This document shows positions 1-9,039 of a stretch of 64,000 nt of DNA, one piece after another. Made by a program: the position numbers and the translations under genes. The first letter of the stretch is position 1. Each line of letters starts with the position of its first letter. Origin of the DNA: DASRDZ01 sp035652335 (lineage in GTDB: Bacteria; Chloroflexota; Dormibacteria; Aeolococcales; Aeolococcaceae). Location: NCBI GenBank assembly GCA_035652335.1, contig DASRDZ010000072.1, positions 29,397 to 93,396 on the forward strand, in the 5' to 3' direction. The notes under the pieces are model-generated. The model did no database searches and was not told the origin of the DNA. It worked only from the letters and a program-made list of their open reading frames with translations.

Positions 1-379
1 CGCATGCGGCGCATCAGGTCGCGGCCCTTGCGGCCGATGGTGACGACCGCGACCGGCGCCTGCGAGCTGTTGATCTCGCGCAGGGCGAGGCGGACGTTGT
101 TGGAGTTGAGCGCGCCGGCCAGGCCGCGGTCGGCGGTGACCAGGATGACGACGCGGCGGCGCACCTCGCGCACCACGAGATACGGATGCTCGTACTCGGG
201 GCTGCGCCGCATCAGCTCCACCATCACGCTGGCGATCTCGTCGGCGTACGGGCGCGACGCGGTCACGCGCTCCTGGGCGCGCCGCATCTTCGCCGCGGCG
301 ACCAGCTCCATCGCCTTGGTGATCTTCTTGGTGTTCTCGACGGCGCGCATGCGCCGCCGGATGTCACGCAGCGACGGCA

Positions 380-380
<1 letters not shown>
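1..380 (-). CDS. atpG: ATP synthase F1 subunit gamma, 3' end beyond the window
   Basis: Central-stalk subunit of F1; it rotates inside the alpha3beta3 ring and links proton flow to ATP synthesis. Only the first 126 or so residues lie in the window. They begin MPSLRDIRRRMRAVENTKK and continue through ITKAMELVAAAKMRRA, the conserved N-terminal helix of the gamma family. The GTG start at 380-378 shares one base with the TAG stop of atpA (TAGTG), so translation is probably coupled. The rest of the gene, and presumably atpD and atpC, lie outside the window. The reading is open to the edge with no sign of damage. Confidence 0.95.
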
Positions 381-1888
<1,508 letters not shown>

Positions 1889-1934
1889 CGTTACCTCGAT
1901 CTCAACTCGTGCGCGGGCGCGCCCGGCGTGCTGG

Positions 1935-2501
1935 TCATGTGAGCGCGGTCCGAAGCTGCTGCAGCCGTGTCCGCACACTGCCGTCGATGACCCGGTCGCC
2001 GATGCGGATGACCAGGCCGCCGAGGATCTCTGGATCCTGCCGCACCGTGGTCTGCACCTGCGTGCCGAGCCGATCGGAGAGGCTCTTCTTGAGGCGCTCG
2101 GCCTCCTGGTCGCTCACCGGCACCGCCGAGGTGACCTCGGCGCGGACCACGCCGGAGGCGCGGTCGGCGAGGCGCCGGTAATGGGCCAGCACCGCGGGGA
2201 GCGCCGCCAGCCGGCCGCGCTCCAGGAGCAGGCGCACCAGGTTGGCGGCCTGCGGCGTGGTGCCCTCCAGCAGCGAGCCGGCCAGCTCCACGCGCTGCGG
2301 CTGCTTGAGCCGCGGGTCGTCCAGGGTGCGGAGCACCGCAGGATCGCCGAGGGCCTCGGCCACGCGCTCCAACTCACGACCCCACTCCTCGGCCTTGCCG
2401 GCCTCGTGGGCGAGATCGAAGTAGGCCTGCGCGTAGCGGCGCGCGATCGCCTCGGAGACGGCCAACTCAGCCTCTCCGCACGCCGGCCGGGCGGCGCTCA
2501 C
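1935..2501 (-). CDS. atpH: ATP synthase F1 subunit delta
   Basis: Peripheral-stalk subunit holding F1 to the b subunits. Up to 188 residues. The family N-terminal pattern ARRYAQAYFDLAHEAGK and the C-terminal pattern ILGGLVIRIGDRVIDGSVR are both visible. Two starts compete. GTG at 2501 overlaps the atpF stop (GTGA). TTG at 2465 follows a GGAGAGG site and gives MAVSEAIARRYAQAYF, closer to the usual delta length of about 178. I give the longer frame but the TTG start is quite possible. It lies between atpF and atpA in the normal bacterial order. Confidence 0.93.
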   Translation of the reverse strand: MSAARPACGEAELAVSEAIARRYAQAYFDLAHEAGKAEEWGRELERVAEALGDPAVLRTLDDPRLKQPQRVELAGSLLEGTTPQAANLVRLLLERGRLAALPAVLAHYRRLADRASGVVRAEVTSAVPVSDQEAERLKKSLSDRLGTQVQTTVRQDPEILGGLVIRIGDRVIDGSVRTRLQQLRTALT

Positions 2502-3016
2502 TCACCGCGGGTGACCTCGGCGAGCGACTCGTCGATGAGCTTCCTGTGGGTGTTGGCGTCGATCGCCTGACCGAGCACCCGCCCGGCGGCGTCGACGACC
2601 AGCGCGCTGAGCTGGGCCCGCACCTCCTGCACCGCGCGGTCGCGCTCGGCGCCGATCTCCTCGCGCGCCCGCACCACCTGGGCCTCCGCCTCCTTGCGGG
2701 CGCGGTTGCGCACGTCGTCGGCCTCGGCGGTCGCCTCCTGGTGGGCACGGGTGATCACCTCGCGGGCCTGCCCGCGCGCCTCGGCGAGCGTGCTCTCCAC
2801 GTCGTGCTGCACGTCCCGCAGCCGCTTCTCCGCTTCGGCGGCGGCCTTCAGCCCCTCCTCGATCTGGCTCTGCCGCGCCTCCGCGGCGCGGATGATCGGC
2901 GGGTAGGCGTACTTGGCCAGGATCGCCAGCATGACCAGGAAGGTGATGATCTCGGCGACCAGGGTGCCGTTGAGGTCGAGCAGCCCGGCGTCCGCGACGG
3001 GCACTGTGGCGAGCAC
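2498..3016 (-). CDS. atpF: ATP synthase F0 subunit b
   Basis: Peripheral-stalk subunit b, 172 residues. One N-terminal membrane helix (about residues 18-37, VAEIITFLVMLAILAKYAYP) is followed by a long charged, Ala/Glu/Arg-rich coiled coil that reaches up to delta and alpha. GTG start at 3016, four bases below the atpE stop; its own stop overlaps the atpH GTG. There is one b gene, so a b2 homodimer is expected rather than the b/b' pair of photosynthetic bacteria (inference). Confidence 0.95.
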   Translation of the reverse strand: MLATVPVADAGLLDLNGTLVAEIITFLVMLAILAKYAYPPIIRAAEARQSQIEEGLKAAAEAEKRLRDVQHDVESTLAEARGQAREVITRAHQEATAEADDVRNRARKEAEAQVVRAREEIGAERDRAVQEVRAQLSALVVDAAGRVLGQAIDANTHRKLIDESLAEVTRGE

Positions 3017-3020
3017 CTGA

Positions 3021-3275
3021 CTACTTCACCCCGTTGGCGACGGAGGTGATGAAGTAGAAGCCGAGGGCGAGGTTGATGAAGTACATCGCCTCGACCAGAC
3101 CGATGATCAGGAACATGATCGTCTGCAGGCGGCCCTGGGCCTCGGGCTGCCGTGCCACGCCCGCGATGGTGGCGTTGCCGGCCAGGCCGTCGCCGATGGC
3201 GGCACCGATGGCGCCTCCGCCGAGGGCCATCCCGGCGCCGATCAGTGCGCCTGCGACAGCGATCGCGTGGTTCAT
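3021..3275 (-). CDS. atpE: ATP synthase F0 subunit c (rotor ring)
   Basis: Membrane rotor subunit of 84 residues: two transmembrane hairpin helices joined by the polar loop ARQPEAQGR. The first helix holds the Gly-rich packing stretch around residues 19-30. The second carries the ion-binding carboxylate Glu62 in GLVEAMYFINLALGF. The residues around Glu62 (Ala63, Met64) lack the Ser/Thr neighbours typical of sodium-binding rings, so a proton ring is likelier (inference). A GGAGGAG ribosome site sits just before the ATG, stronger than its neighbours', as expected for the subunit made in greatest copy number. Confidence 0.96.
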   Translation of the reverse strand: MNHAIAVAGALIGAGMALGGGAIGAAIGDGLAGNATIAGVARQPEAQGRLQTIMFLIIGLVEAMYFINLALGFYFITSVANGVK

Positions 3276-3298
3276 GTCTCCTCCTCGTTTGTCGTGGA

Positions 3299-4156
3299 CT
3301 ATGCGGCCTGGGCGACCGCGGGGCTTTCCTCGGTGTCGTGCGCGTGGCCTGCTCGGCCCCCCTCCTCGCCGTGCAGCTCGTGCGCGATGCCCTCACGGGC
3401 GTGCTCGAAGTAGATGATCGTGAGCAGCATGAAGATGAAGGCCTGGATGCTGCCCACGAAGAAGACGTCGAAGAACTTCCAGCCGATCAGGAAGAACACG
3501 CCCACCACGCCGTAGAAGGTGTGGGCGAAGAACGACTCGCCGGCGCCGTAGAGCTGCCCCAGCAGGAAGACCATGACCACGCCGGCGAAGATGTTGCCGA
3601 AGAGCCGCAGCGAGAGCGTGATCGGCTTGACCAGCTCCTCGATGACGTTGAGGGGCACGAAGACGGCGCGCACGGCCTTGTTCATCTCGAAGGGCTTGGT
3701 GAAGCGCTTGAAGAAGCGGCGCCAGCCCAGCGTGTGCACGCTGTACCACTCGACGACGAAGATGACCACCAGCCCCATCGCCGCGGTGGTGTTGAGGTCG
3801 GCGTTGGCCGGCTCCAGCGGGGAGTGCAGCGGGAAGAAGTCGAGCCAGTTGGCGATCAGGATGAAGAAGGCGATGGTCGCCGCCAGGGGGACGACGAAGT
3901 CGGCGCTCTCGTCGGCCACCACGGTGGTGCGCACCATGTTGCGCACGTAGCTCAGGAAGAGCTCGAAGATCATCTGCAGCTTGCCGGGACGCCCGTTGCG
4001 CAGGTTGCGCGCCACCAGCAGGCCGACGATCACGGTGATCACCATGGCGATGGCGCTGGACACCAGCGTGTCGCTGTTGAGGTTGCAGAAGCCACCCCCG
4101 TTGCAGAGGCTGACGGTGGGGTGGGTTCCGGGGCTCTCCGCTGCCAGCAGGTTCAA
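3299..4156 (-). CDS. atpB: ATP synthase F0 subunit a
   Basis: Stator channel subunit, 285 residues, about six membrane helices. The essential arginine is Arg184 in the motif LSLRLFGNIFAG, facing the c-ring glutamate; ANWLDFFP and the C-terminal IQAFIFMLLTIIYF are also typical. The C-terminus extends into a hydrophilic tail rich in Glu and His (about residues 255-285) that is longer than usual. The TTG start at 4156 overlaps the TGA of the atpI gene (TTGA), indicating coupling; no ATG is available upstream of the first helix. Confidence 0.95.
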   Translation of the reverse strand: MNLLAAESPGTHPTVSLCNGGGFCNLNSDTLVSSAIAMVITVIVGLLVARNLRNGRPGKLQMIFELFLSYVRNMVRTTVVADESADFVVPLAATIAFFILIANWLDFFPLHSPLEPANADLNTTAAMGLVVIFVVEWYSVHTLGWRRFFKRFTKPFEMNKAVRAVFVPLNVIEELVKPITLSLRLFGNIFAGVVMVFLLGQLYGAGESFFAHTFYGVVGVFFLIGWKFFDVFFVGSIQAFIFMLLTIIYFEHAREGIAHELHGEEGGRAGHAHDTEESPAVAQAA

Positions 4157-4512
4157 CGCTTGATCTCGCGCAGCGCGCTGCCCGACTGGATCAGCTGGGC
4201 CACGCCGAGGCCCGCGATGATCAGCCAGACGTTGTCGAGACCGATCATCAGCCCGACCACACCCGCCACCGCCATCAGGGTGAGGATGCGGAACAAGCTC
4301 GTGGCCATGAAGGGCATTTCCACGCGCAGCAGGCGCTGTGTCATGTGCGCGTTGGCGGCCCCGAGGACGATGCCGATGGCCAGCTCAGCGCCGACGGCGG
4401 CATGCCCTGCGATCGACGCCACCACGATCGAGATCGCCGCCGCCACGAAGCACGAAATCGTGCTCGCGCGAACGACGCGGCCCACCTCTTGGGCCGTGCT
4501 TCCACCGATCAT
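4153..4512 (-). CDS. atpI: ATP synthase subunit I-like membrane protein
   Basis: Small four-helix membrane protein (119 residues) directly before atpB. The position, length and the pattern GIVLGAANAHMTQRLLR match the ATP synthase I / UncI-like family, thought to aid c-ring assembly or magnesium supply. The ATG at 4512-4510 overlaps the previous gene's TGA (ATGA); the frame extends 14 codons further upstream but coupling favours this start. The function follows from family and operon position, not from catalytic residues. Confidence 0.8.
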   Translation of the reverse strand: MIGGSTAQEVGRVVRASTISCFVAAAISIVVASIAGHAAVGAELAIGIVLGAANAHMTQRLLRVEMPFMATSLFRILTLMAVAGVVGLMIGLDNVWLIIAGLGVAQLIQSGSALREIKR

Positions 4513-4742
4513 AGATAACGCCTGAACCTCACGTAGACCCCGGCAAACCCGCACAGGATACCAAGAGCGAGCCCGAGCCCGAGGCCGGCCGGGGAGCTCC
4601 CCAGAGCGTCGTCGACACGGATGCCGACGAACAGCGGAACCACCACGACGACGGCGAGGAAGACCCCCAATCCGAGCAGCTCCGCCCCGCTCGGGGCGTC
4701 GCGGTCCCCGGGTCCGCTGGGTTCGTCCCCGGGCTCACTCAT
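4509..4742 (-). CDS. AtpZ/AtpI-family small membrane protein
   Basis: First gene of the ATP synthase operon, 77 residues. A polar Gly/Asp/Pro-rich N-terminus of about 20 residues is followed by two membrane helices with the AtpZ-type pattern G-x2-VDDALGSSPAGLGLGLALGI and a basic end (VRFRRYL). AtpZ and AtpI homologues have been linked to cation transport and c-ring assembly. A GAGGAGAA ribosome site precedes the ATG. The stop overlaps the next gene's ATG. Confidence 0.8.
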   Translation of the reverse strand: MSEPGDEPSGPGDRDAPSGAELLGLGVFLAVVVVVPLFVGIRVDDALGSSPAGLGLGLALGILCGFAGVYVRFRRYL

Positions 4743-4789
4743 GGGGCGGCTTCTCCTCGCCGCCGGCCCGTGCTGCCGAGGGCGGCGGG

Positions 4790-4798
4790 AGGATAGCA
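4790..4798 (-). promoter_or_regulatory. Candidate extended -10 promoter of the ATP synthase operon
   Basis: Read on the minus strand, TGCTATCCT gives a TG-N-TATNNT extended -10 element about 50 bases before the first operon gene. No convincing -35 is visible in the GC-rich sequence upstream. The phyH gene further upstream ends in hairpins, so the operon needs a promoter in this gap. Confidence 0.3.
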
Positions 4799-4840
4799 GG
4801 GTCCGCCGCGCCGGCGCCCCGGCGCGCGGTGGCGCCGCGG

Positions 4841-4980
4841 GTGGGTCAGGCGCCGGGCGGGTTCCGGCGCAGGGGCGGGTTCCGGCGCAGCGGAGGTGGT
4901 CCCGGCGCAGGGGGGGGTTCCGCCACAGTGGGGTGGTTCCGGTGCGGAGTCGCGCCGAGGGTGGGTCAGGCGCCGGGCGG
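4841..4980. repeat. Degenerate tandem GC-rich repeats between phyH and the atp operon
   Basis: A 20-bp sequence beginning GTGGGTCAGG occurs exactly at 4841-4860 and again at 4961-4980, 120 bases apart. Between them lie about five imperfect copies of a roughly 20-bp unit with core GGTTCCGGCGCAG. No gene-like frame with family resemblance runs through it. Slippage-generated low-complexity DNA is the simplest reading. Confidence 0.6.
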
Positions 4981-5003
4981 CCCGCAGGGCCGCGCGGCGC
5001 CGC

Positions 5004-5083
5004 AGGGCGGGATCTGCCCGCCCTGTCTGCGCGCCCCAGGGCGCGCCAAAAAACCCGCCCTCCCCGCGCGCCGCAAGGCGCGC
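5004..5083. repeat. Cluster of three hairpins of the ATCTG-loop repeat family (locus 1)
   Basis: Three perfect hairpins follow the phyH stop: 5004-5024 (AGGGCGGG, loop ATCTG, CCCGCCCT); one at about 5030-5047 with 8-bp arms GCGCGCCC and loop CA; and 5066-5083 (GCGCGCC, loop GCAA, GGCGCGC), which abuts the phyH stop codon. On the minus strand a run of six T lies about ten bases after the last of these, so it can also act as the phyH terminator. The same hairpin types recur at 15623-15678, 20447-20640 and 33969-34069. Confidence 0.7.
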
Positions 5084-5985
5084 TATAAAAACCGCGGCCG
5101 CCGGCGGTCCGTCGCGTCGCCGCTCAGCGCGGCCAGCCGCACGGGCTCCTCGACGTCGACCCAGCGGGTCGACTCCCAGCCCCGGCAGAGGTCCATCCAG
5201 GCCGGGGTGCCGGCCGAGTGCCCGTGCGGCAGGAGCGCGTAGACGTTGACCGGGTCGAGCCGCGACTGGTAGCGGTAGTCCGCGCTGAGGCGGAGCGCGC
5301 CGCCGCGGTTGGTGGGGGCCCAGTGCAGCGTGAAGCTGTGGAACATGAGAACGTCGCCCGCCCGGTAGTCGGTGGTGCGGTACTCGGCGTCGCCGGCGGC
5401 CCAGTCGGAGGCGATCCCGCCCTGGCCGTCGGCCGGGCTCACCCCGCGCAGGCCGGTGCGGTGTGAGCCCGGGACGACGCAGAGGCCGCCGAGGTCGCGC
5501 GGGCAGTCGCCGAGGGGGACCCACATGGTGAGGGTGTCCGCGGCCCCGCGGACGAAGAAGTGGTCCTGGTGCGGTGGCGTCGGGTGGTCGAGGTCGGGGT
5601 AGGTCACCCGGGCGATCTTCATCGGCATCACCAGCAGCTCCTCGCCGAGCAGGGAGCGGGCGACGGCGGTCAGGGCGCGGTCGTGGGCCAGGGCGTGGAA
5701 GCGCTCGCTGGCCTGGATGGCGCTGTACCCGAGGTGCCAGTCGGGGTCGGTGTACAGGTGCGGGCGGCTGAGGTCGAGCCAGCCCACCCCGTCGAGCCGG
5801 GCGAGGACGTCGCCCCGGACCGCCGCCACCGACGCGGGGTCGACCAGGCGGCGGAAGAAGAGGTGCCCTTCCCGGCGGAGCCGCTCGCGGAGGGCGGCGG
5901 GGTCGCCGAGCAGCGGCGTGCTGTCCTCGAGCTCGGCGGCGGTGAGCTGCGTCTCCGCCGGCGTGGTCGCCGTCCCTCCTTGCAC
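5083..5985 (-). CDS. Phytanoyl-CoA dioxygenase (PhyH) family protein
   Basis: Fe(II)/2-oxoglutarate-dependent oxygenase of the PhyH superfamily, 300 residues. The metal-binding HxD is His139-x-Asp141 in PPHQDHFFVRG. The distal histidine is most likely His221 in FTLHWAPTN, with the 2-oxoglutarate-binding arginine shortly after (Arg232). The substrate cannot be told; relatives hydroxylate lipids or secondary metabolites. It lies between wecA and the ATP synthase operon. The GTG start at 5985 is odd: a perfect AAGGAGGG lies inside the gene, just after this codon, and no ATG/GTG/TTG follows at normal spacing. The next PhyH copy is at 36172. Confidence 0.85.
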   Translation of the reverse strand: MQGGTATTPAETQLTAAELEDSTPLLGDPAALRERLRREGHLFFRRLVDPASVAAVRGDVLARLDGVGWLDLSRPHLYTDPDWHLGYSAIQASERFHALAHDRALTAVARSLLGEELLVMPMKIARVTYPDLDHPTPPHQDHFFVRGAADTLTMWVPLGDCPRDLGGLCVVPGSHRTGLRGVSPADGQGGIASDWAAGDAEYRTTDYRAGDVLMFHSFTLHWAPTNRGGALRLSADYRYQSRLDPVNVYALLPHGHSAGTPAWMDLCRGWESTRWVDVEEPVRLAALSGDATDRRRPRFL

Positions 5986-5997
5986 CTTGGGACGGAA

Positions 5998-6025
5998 TTC
6001 TTACTTATTCGGCGGGCGCCGTCAA
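5998..6025 (-). promoter_or_regulatory. Candidate sigma-70-type promoter for phyH
   Basis: On the minus strand TTGACG (6025-6020) is followed after 16 bases by TAAGAA (6003-5998). The -35 overlaps the wecA stop codon. Transcription would begin only a few bases before the annotated GTG, giving an almost leaderless message. Confidence 0.35.
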
Positions 6026-7257
6026 TCCACCTCGCCGCCGTGCCGGATGCGCGACGGCGCGGCGGGGCGACCCGGCAGCGTCATGTAGCCGGTGTCCTCG
6101 GACTCCATGGCCGGCTCGCGGCGCATGTTCCGCCAGATCAGCCCGATCAGGGCCACCGCCAGCAGGGCGACCGCCACCAGGAGGATGCGCCGGTGCCCGA
6201 ACAGCGCCAGGCCGACGCAGCCGAGGATGGCGGTGGCCAGGTAGAAGGTGAGCGCCGTCTCGCGAGGGCTGAAGCCCAGGTCGAGCAGGCGGTGGTGCAG
6301 GTGTCCGGTGTCGGCGTAGGCGATGCCGCGGCCGGCGCGGCGGCGGCGGACGATGGCGAAGGCGGTGTCGCCGATGGGCAGCCCCAGCGCCACCAGCGGG
6401 ACGAGCAGGGACAGCGCCACCGCCAGCTTGGCGACGCCGAGGATGGTGATCATGCCGAGGGCGACGCCGAGGAAGTGGCTGCCGCTGTCGCCCATGAAGG
6501 TGCGCGCCGGGTTGAAGTTGAAGACCAGGAAGCCGGCGCAGCAGCCCATCAGCGCGCCGGTGAGGACGATCACGTCGCTCTGCGCGTTCTCGGTGGGCCC
6601 GAGGCGGTTGATCGCCGCCAGCAGCAGCACGCCCGCCACGATCGTGACAACTCCGGCAGCAACTCCGTCGACGCCGTCGAGCAGGTTGATCGAGGTCTGC
6701 ATGCCGACGAACCAGACCACCGTCACCGGCAGCGCCATGATGGAGAGGTTGAGCACGCTCGCCGCGTGGCCGCCGGGCAGCGCCACGAAGGTGATCGCCG
6801 CACCCACCGCGAAGGCGAGCACGCCGGCCCCCACCTCGATGGAGAGCTTGGCGTACCAGGGCAGGTCGAGGATGTCGTCGATGGCCATGGCCACCGTGAT
6901 CACCCCGGTGATGGCGACGATCTGCCAGCGGGTGGCGATGGCGCCGCCGAAGGCGGCGACGCCGGCGGCGAACCCCACGTACATGGCCAGGCCGCCGAGG
7001 CGCGGCGTGGGCGCCGAGTGGATGCGCCGCTCGTCCCGCTCGGGATGGTCGACCGCGCCGCGGCCGATCCGTCGCGCCAGCAGCATGCTCAGCGGCACCA
7101 CCACCATGCACACGACGCTGGCCAGGAGGAAGGGCGGGAGCGCCGGCAGCCAGGGCGCGGAGGAGGCGGTCGGATGCAGGGCGATCGAGCCTCTAGGTCC
7201 GGTACGGCAGCGGGAAGCGGCGGCACAGGGCGAGGCTCTGCCGCCGGACCCGTTCAT
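6022..7257 (-). CDS. WecA/MraY-family polyprenyl-phosphate sugar-phosphate transferase
   Basis: Integral membrane enzyme moving a sugar 1-phosphate from a UDP-sugar to undecaprenyl or decaprenyl phosphate, starting a cell-surface polysaccharide. About ten membrane helices; catalytic motifs MAIDDILDLPWYAKL (metal-binding Asp pair), NLLDGVDGVAAG and GDSGSHFLG are all present, as is PTPRLGG after the first helix. In Actinobacteria a WecA-like gene occupies this place before atpI, matching a role in the wall linkage unit or arabinogalactan-type polymers; that assignment is inference. The start is uncertain: ATG at 7257 overlaps glyA by 65 bases, and no ATG/GTG/TTG lies between there and the first helix. 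Confidence 0.88.
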   Translation of the reverse strand: MNGSGGRASPCAAASRCRTGPRGSIALHPTASSAPWLPALPPFLLASVVCMVVVPLSMLLARRIGRGAVDHPERDERRIHSAPTPRLGGLAMYVGFAAGVAAFGGAIATRWQIVAITGVITVAMAIDDILDLPWYAKLSIEVGAGVLAFAVGAAITFVALPGGHAASVLNLSIMALPVTVVWFVGMQTSINLLDGVDGVAAGVVTIVAGVLLLAAINRLGPTENAQSDVIVLTGALMGCCAGFLVFNFNPARTFMGDSGSHFLGVALGMITILGVAKLAVALSLLVPLVALGLPIGDTAFAIVRRRRAGRGIAYADTGHLHHRLLDLGFSPRETALTFYLATAILGCVGLALFGHRRILLVAVALLAVALIGLIWRNMRREPAMESEDTGYMTLPGRPAAPSRIRHGGEVD

Positions 7258-8452
7258 GCGTGGCGGGATCGTCGAAGCCGTGCAGCATGGCGCTGAGCAT
7301 GTCGGCGATCTCGTCCATCTCGGCGGCGCCCATGCCGCGCGTCGTCACCGACGGCGTGCCCAGGCGGATGCCGTTGGGGTTGAAGGGCGTGCCCCCGTGA
7401 TAGGGGAACGTGTTGCGGTTGACGGTGATGCCCACCTCGTCGAGCGCGTCCTGCACCGCCTTGCCCTTGAGCTCGTGGGGTCGCAGGTCGATGAGCATGA
7501 GGTGGTTGTCGGTGCCGCCGCTGACCAGGACGATGTCGCGCCGGCTCAGCCCGGCGGCGAGCGCCTTGGCGTTGGCCACAACGTCGGTTGCGTACTGCTT
7601 GAATTCCGGCTGCATGCACTGGTGCAGCATCACCGCCTTGGCGGCGACGGCGTGGTTGTGCGGGCCGCCCTGGGCGCCGGGGAACACCGACTTGTCGACC
7701 GCGTCGGCGTGCTCGGCCTTGCAGAGGATCATGCCGCCCCAGGGACCGCGCATCGTCTTGTGGGTGGTGAGGGTGACGAAGTCCGCATGCGGCACAGGGC
7801 TCGGATGCGCACCGCCGGCCACCAGCCCGGCGAAGTGGGCCATGTCGACCAGCAGGTACGCACCGACCTCCCTGGCGATGCCGGCGAAGGCCTCGAAGTC
7901 GAGGATGCGGGGATAGGCGCTGTAGCCGGCGACGATCATCTTCGGCCGCACCTCGCGGGCGCGCTGCCGGACGGTGTCCATGTCGAGGCGCTGGGTCTCC
8001 TGGTCGACCGTGTACGCCTCGAAGTGGTAGAGGCGGCCGCTGAAGTTGACCGGCGAGCCGTGGGTGAGGTGGCCGCCGTGGTCGAGGCCCATGCCCAGCA
8101 CGGTGTCGCCGGGCTGGAGGACGGCCATGTAGACCGCCATGTTGGCGCTCGACCCGCAGTGCGGCTGGACGTTGGCGTGCTCCGCGCCGAAGAGCTGCTT
8201 GGCCCGGTCGATGGCCAGCTGCTCGACCTTGTCGACCACCTGGCAGCCGCCGTAGTAGCGACGCCCGGGGTACCCCTCGGCATACTTGTTGTTGAGCCAC
8301 GAGCCGAGCGCCTCCAGCACCGCCGGGGAGGCGATGTTCTCGCTGGGGATGAGCTCCAGGGTCTCCTCCTGGCGGCGCAGCTCCTCGTCGAGCAGGTCGG
8401 CCACGGCGGGGTCCACAGCGCGCACGGCGGGCTTCAACGGGGTGTGGATCAA
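7193..8452 (-). CDS. glyA: Serine hydroxymethyltransferase
   Basis: PLP enzyme interconverting serine plus tetrahydrofolate with glycine plus 5,10-methylene-THF, the main source of one-carbon units. 419 residues, full family length. The PLP lysine is Lys232 in TTHKTMRGPWGG; Asp203 in LVDMAHFAGL holds the pyridine nitrogen; LIPSENIAS near the N-terminus is intact. The TTG start at 8452 overlaps the tsaC stop (TTGA), with a GGAGGGG site upstream. Its place between tsaC and wecA is the actinobacterial order. Confidence 0.96.
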   Translation of the reverse strand: MIHTPLKPAVRAVDPAVADLLDEELRRQEETLELIPSENIASPAVLEALGSWLNNKYAEGYPGRRYYGGCQVVDKVEQLAIDRAKQLFGAEHANVQPHCGSSANMAVYMAVLQPGDTVLGMGLDHGGHLTHGSPVNFSGRLYHFEAYTVDQETQRLDMDTVRQRAREVRPKMIVAGYSAYPRILDFEAFAGIAREVGAYLLVDMAHFAGLVAGGAHPSPVPHADFVTLTTHKTMRGPWGGMILCKAEHADAVDKSVFPGAQGGPHNHAVAAKAVMLHQCMQPEFKQYATDVVANAKALAAGLSRRDIVLVSGGTDNHLMLIDLRPHELKGKAVQDALDEVGITVNRNTFPYHGGTPFNPNGIRLGTPSVTTRGMGAAEMDEIADMLSAMLHGFDDPATHERVRRQSLALCRRFPLPYRT

Positions 8453-9039
8453 GGAGACCCCTCCAGATATGGGCTCAGCTCGGCGTCGCCGAGGGGGCCG
8501 GCTCGCAGGATGCGCGGCGGCATGACGCTGCAGTCGATGATAGTTGAGGCCTGTCCGGCTGCGGGCCCGCCGTCCAGGACGGCGTCGATCTCCCGGCCCA
8601 GGGTGCGCTCGACCTCCGCCGCCGTGGTGGCGGGCGGCCCGCCGTGCCGGTTGGCGCTGGTGGAGGCCAGCGGGCCGGTGCGGGCGAGCAGCTCGCGGGT
8701 CAGGCTGTGCGCAGGGACGCGGACCATGATCGTGTCGCCCTGGCGGGGGATGGCGGGGTGCTTCGGGGGCCTTGCGAGGACGACCAGGCTCAGGGCGCCG
8801 GGCCAGAAGCGCGTGGCGAGGCGGCGGGCCGTGGGGTCGAGGGTGCCGAAGCGCTCGGCGTCCTCGGGGGTGGCGGCGAGGAGGCTCAGCTCCAGCCCCG
8901 GGGGACGGCGCTTGATCCGGAAGATTCGCTCGGCGGCGGCGCCGTCGTCCGGGTGGCAGGCGAGGCCGTAGACGGTGTCGGTGGGGATGGCCACGACGCC
9001 GCCGGCCGCGACGACGGCGGCGACCTCCTCGACGGTCAT
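8449..9039 (-). CDS. tsaC: L-threonylcarbamoyladenylate synthase (Sua5/YrdC family)
   Basis: Makes threonylcarbamoyl-AMP for the t6A37 modification of ANN-decoding tRNAs. 196 residues, a YrdC domain without the extra Sua5 C-terminal domain. Recognisable: GGVVAIPTDTVYGLACHP at the N-terminus, FRIKRRP, and the nucleotide-binding stretch GPLASTSANRHGGPPA. The ATG at 9039 overlaps the prmC TGA (ATGA). The frame is open well upstream, but that stretch is only the shadow of prmC. Confidence 0.92.
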   Translation of the reverse strand: MTVEEVAAVVAAGGVVAIPTDTVYGLACHPDDGAAAERIFRIKRRPPGLELSLLAATPEDAERFGTLDPTARRLATRFWPGALSLVVLARPPKHPAIPRQGDTIMVRVPAHSLTRELLARTGPLASTSANRHGGPPATTAAEVERTLGREIDAVLDGGPAAGQASTIIDCSVMPPRILRAGPLGDAELSPYLEGSP

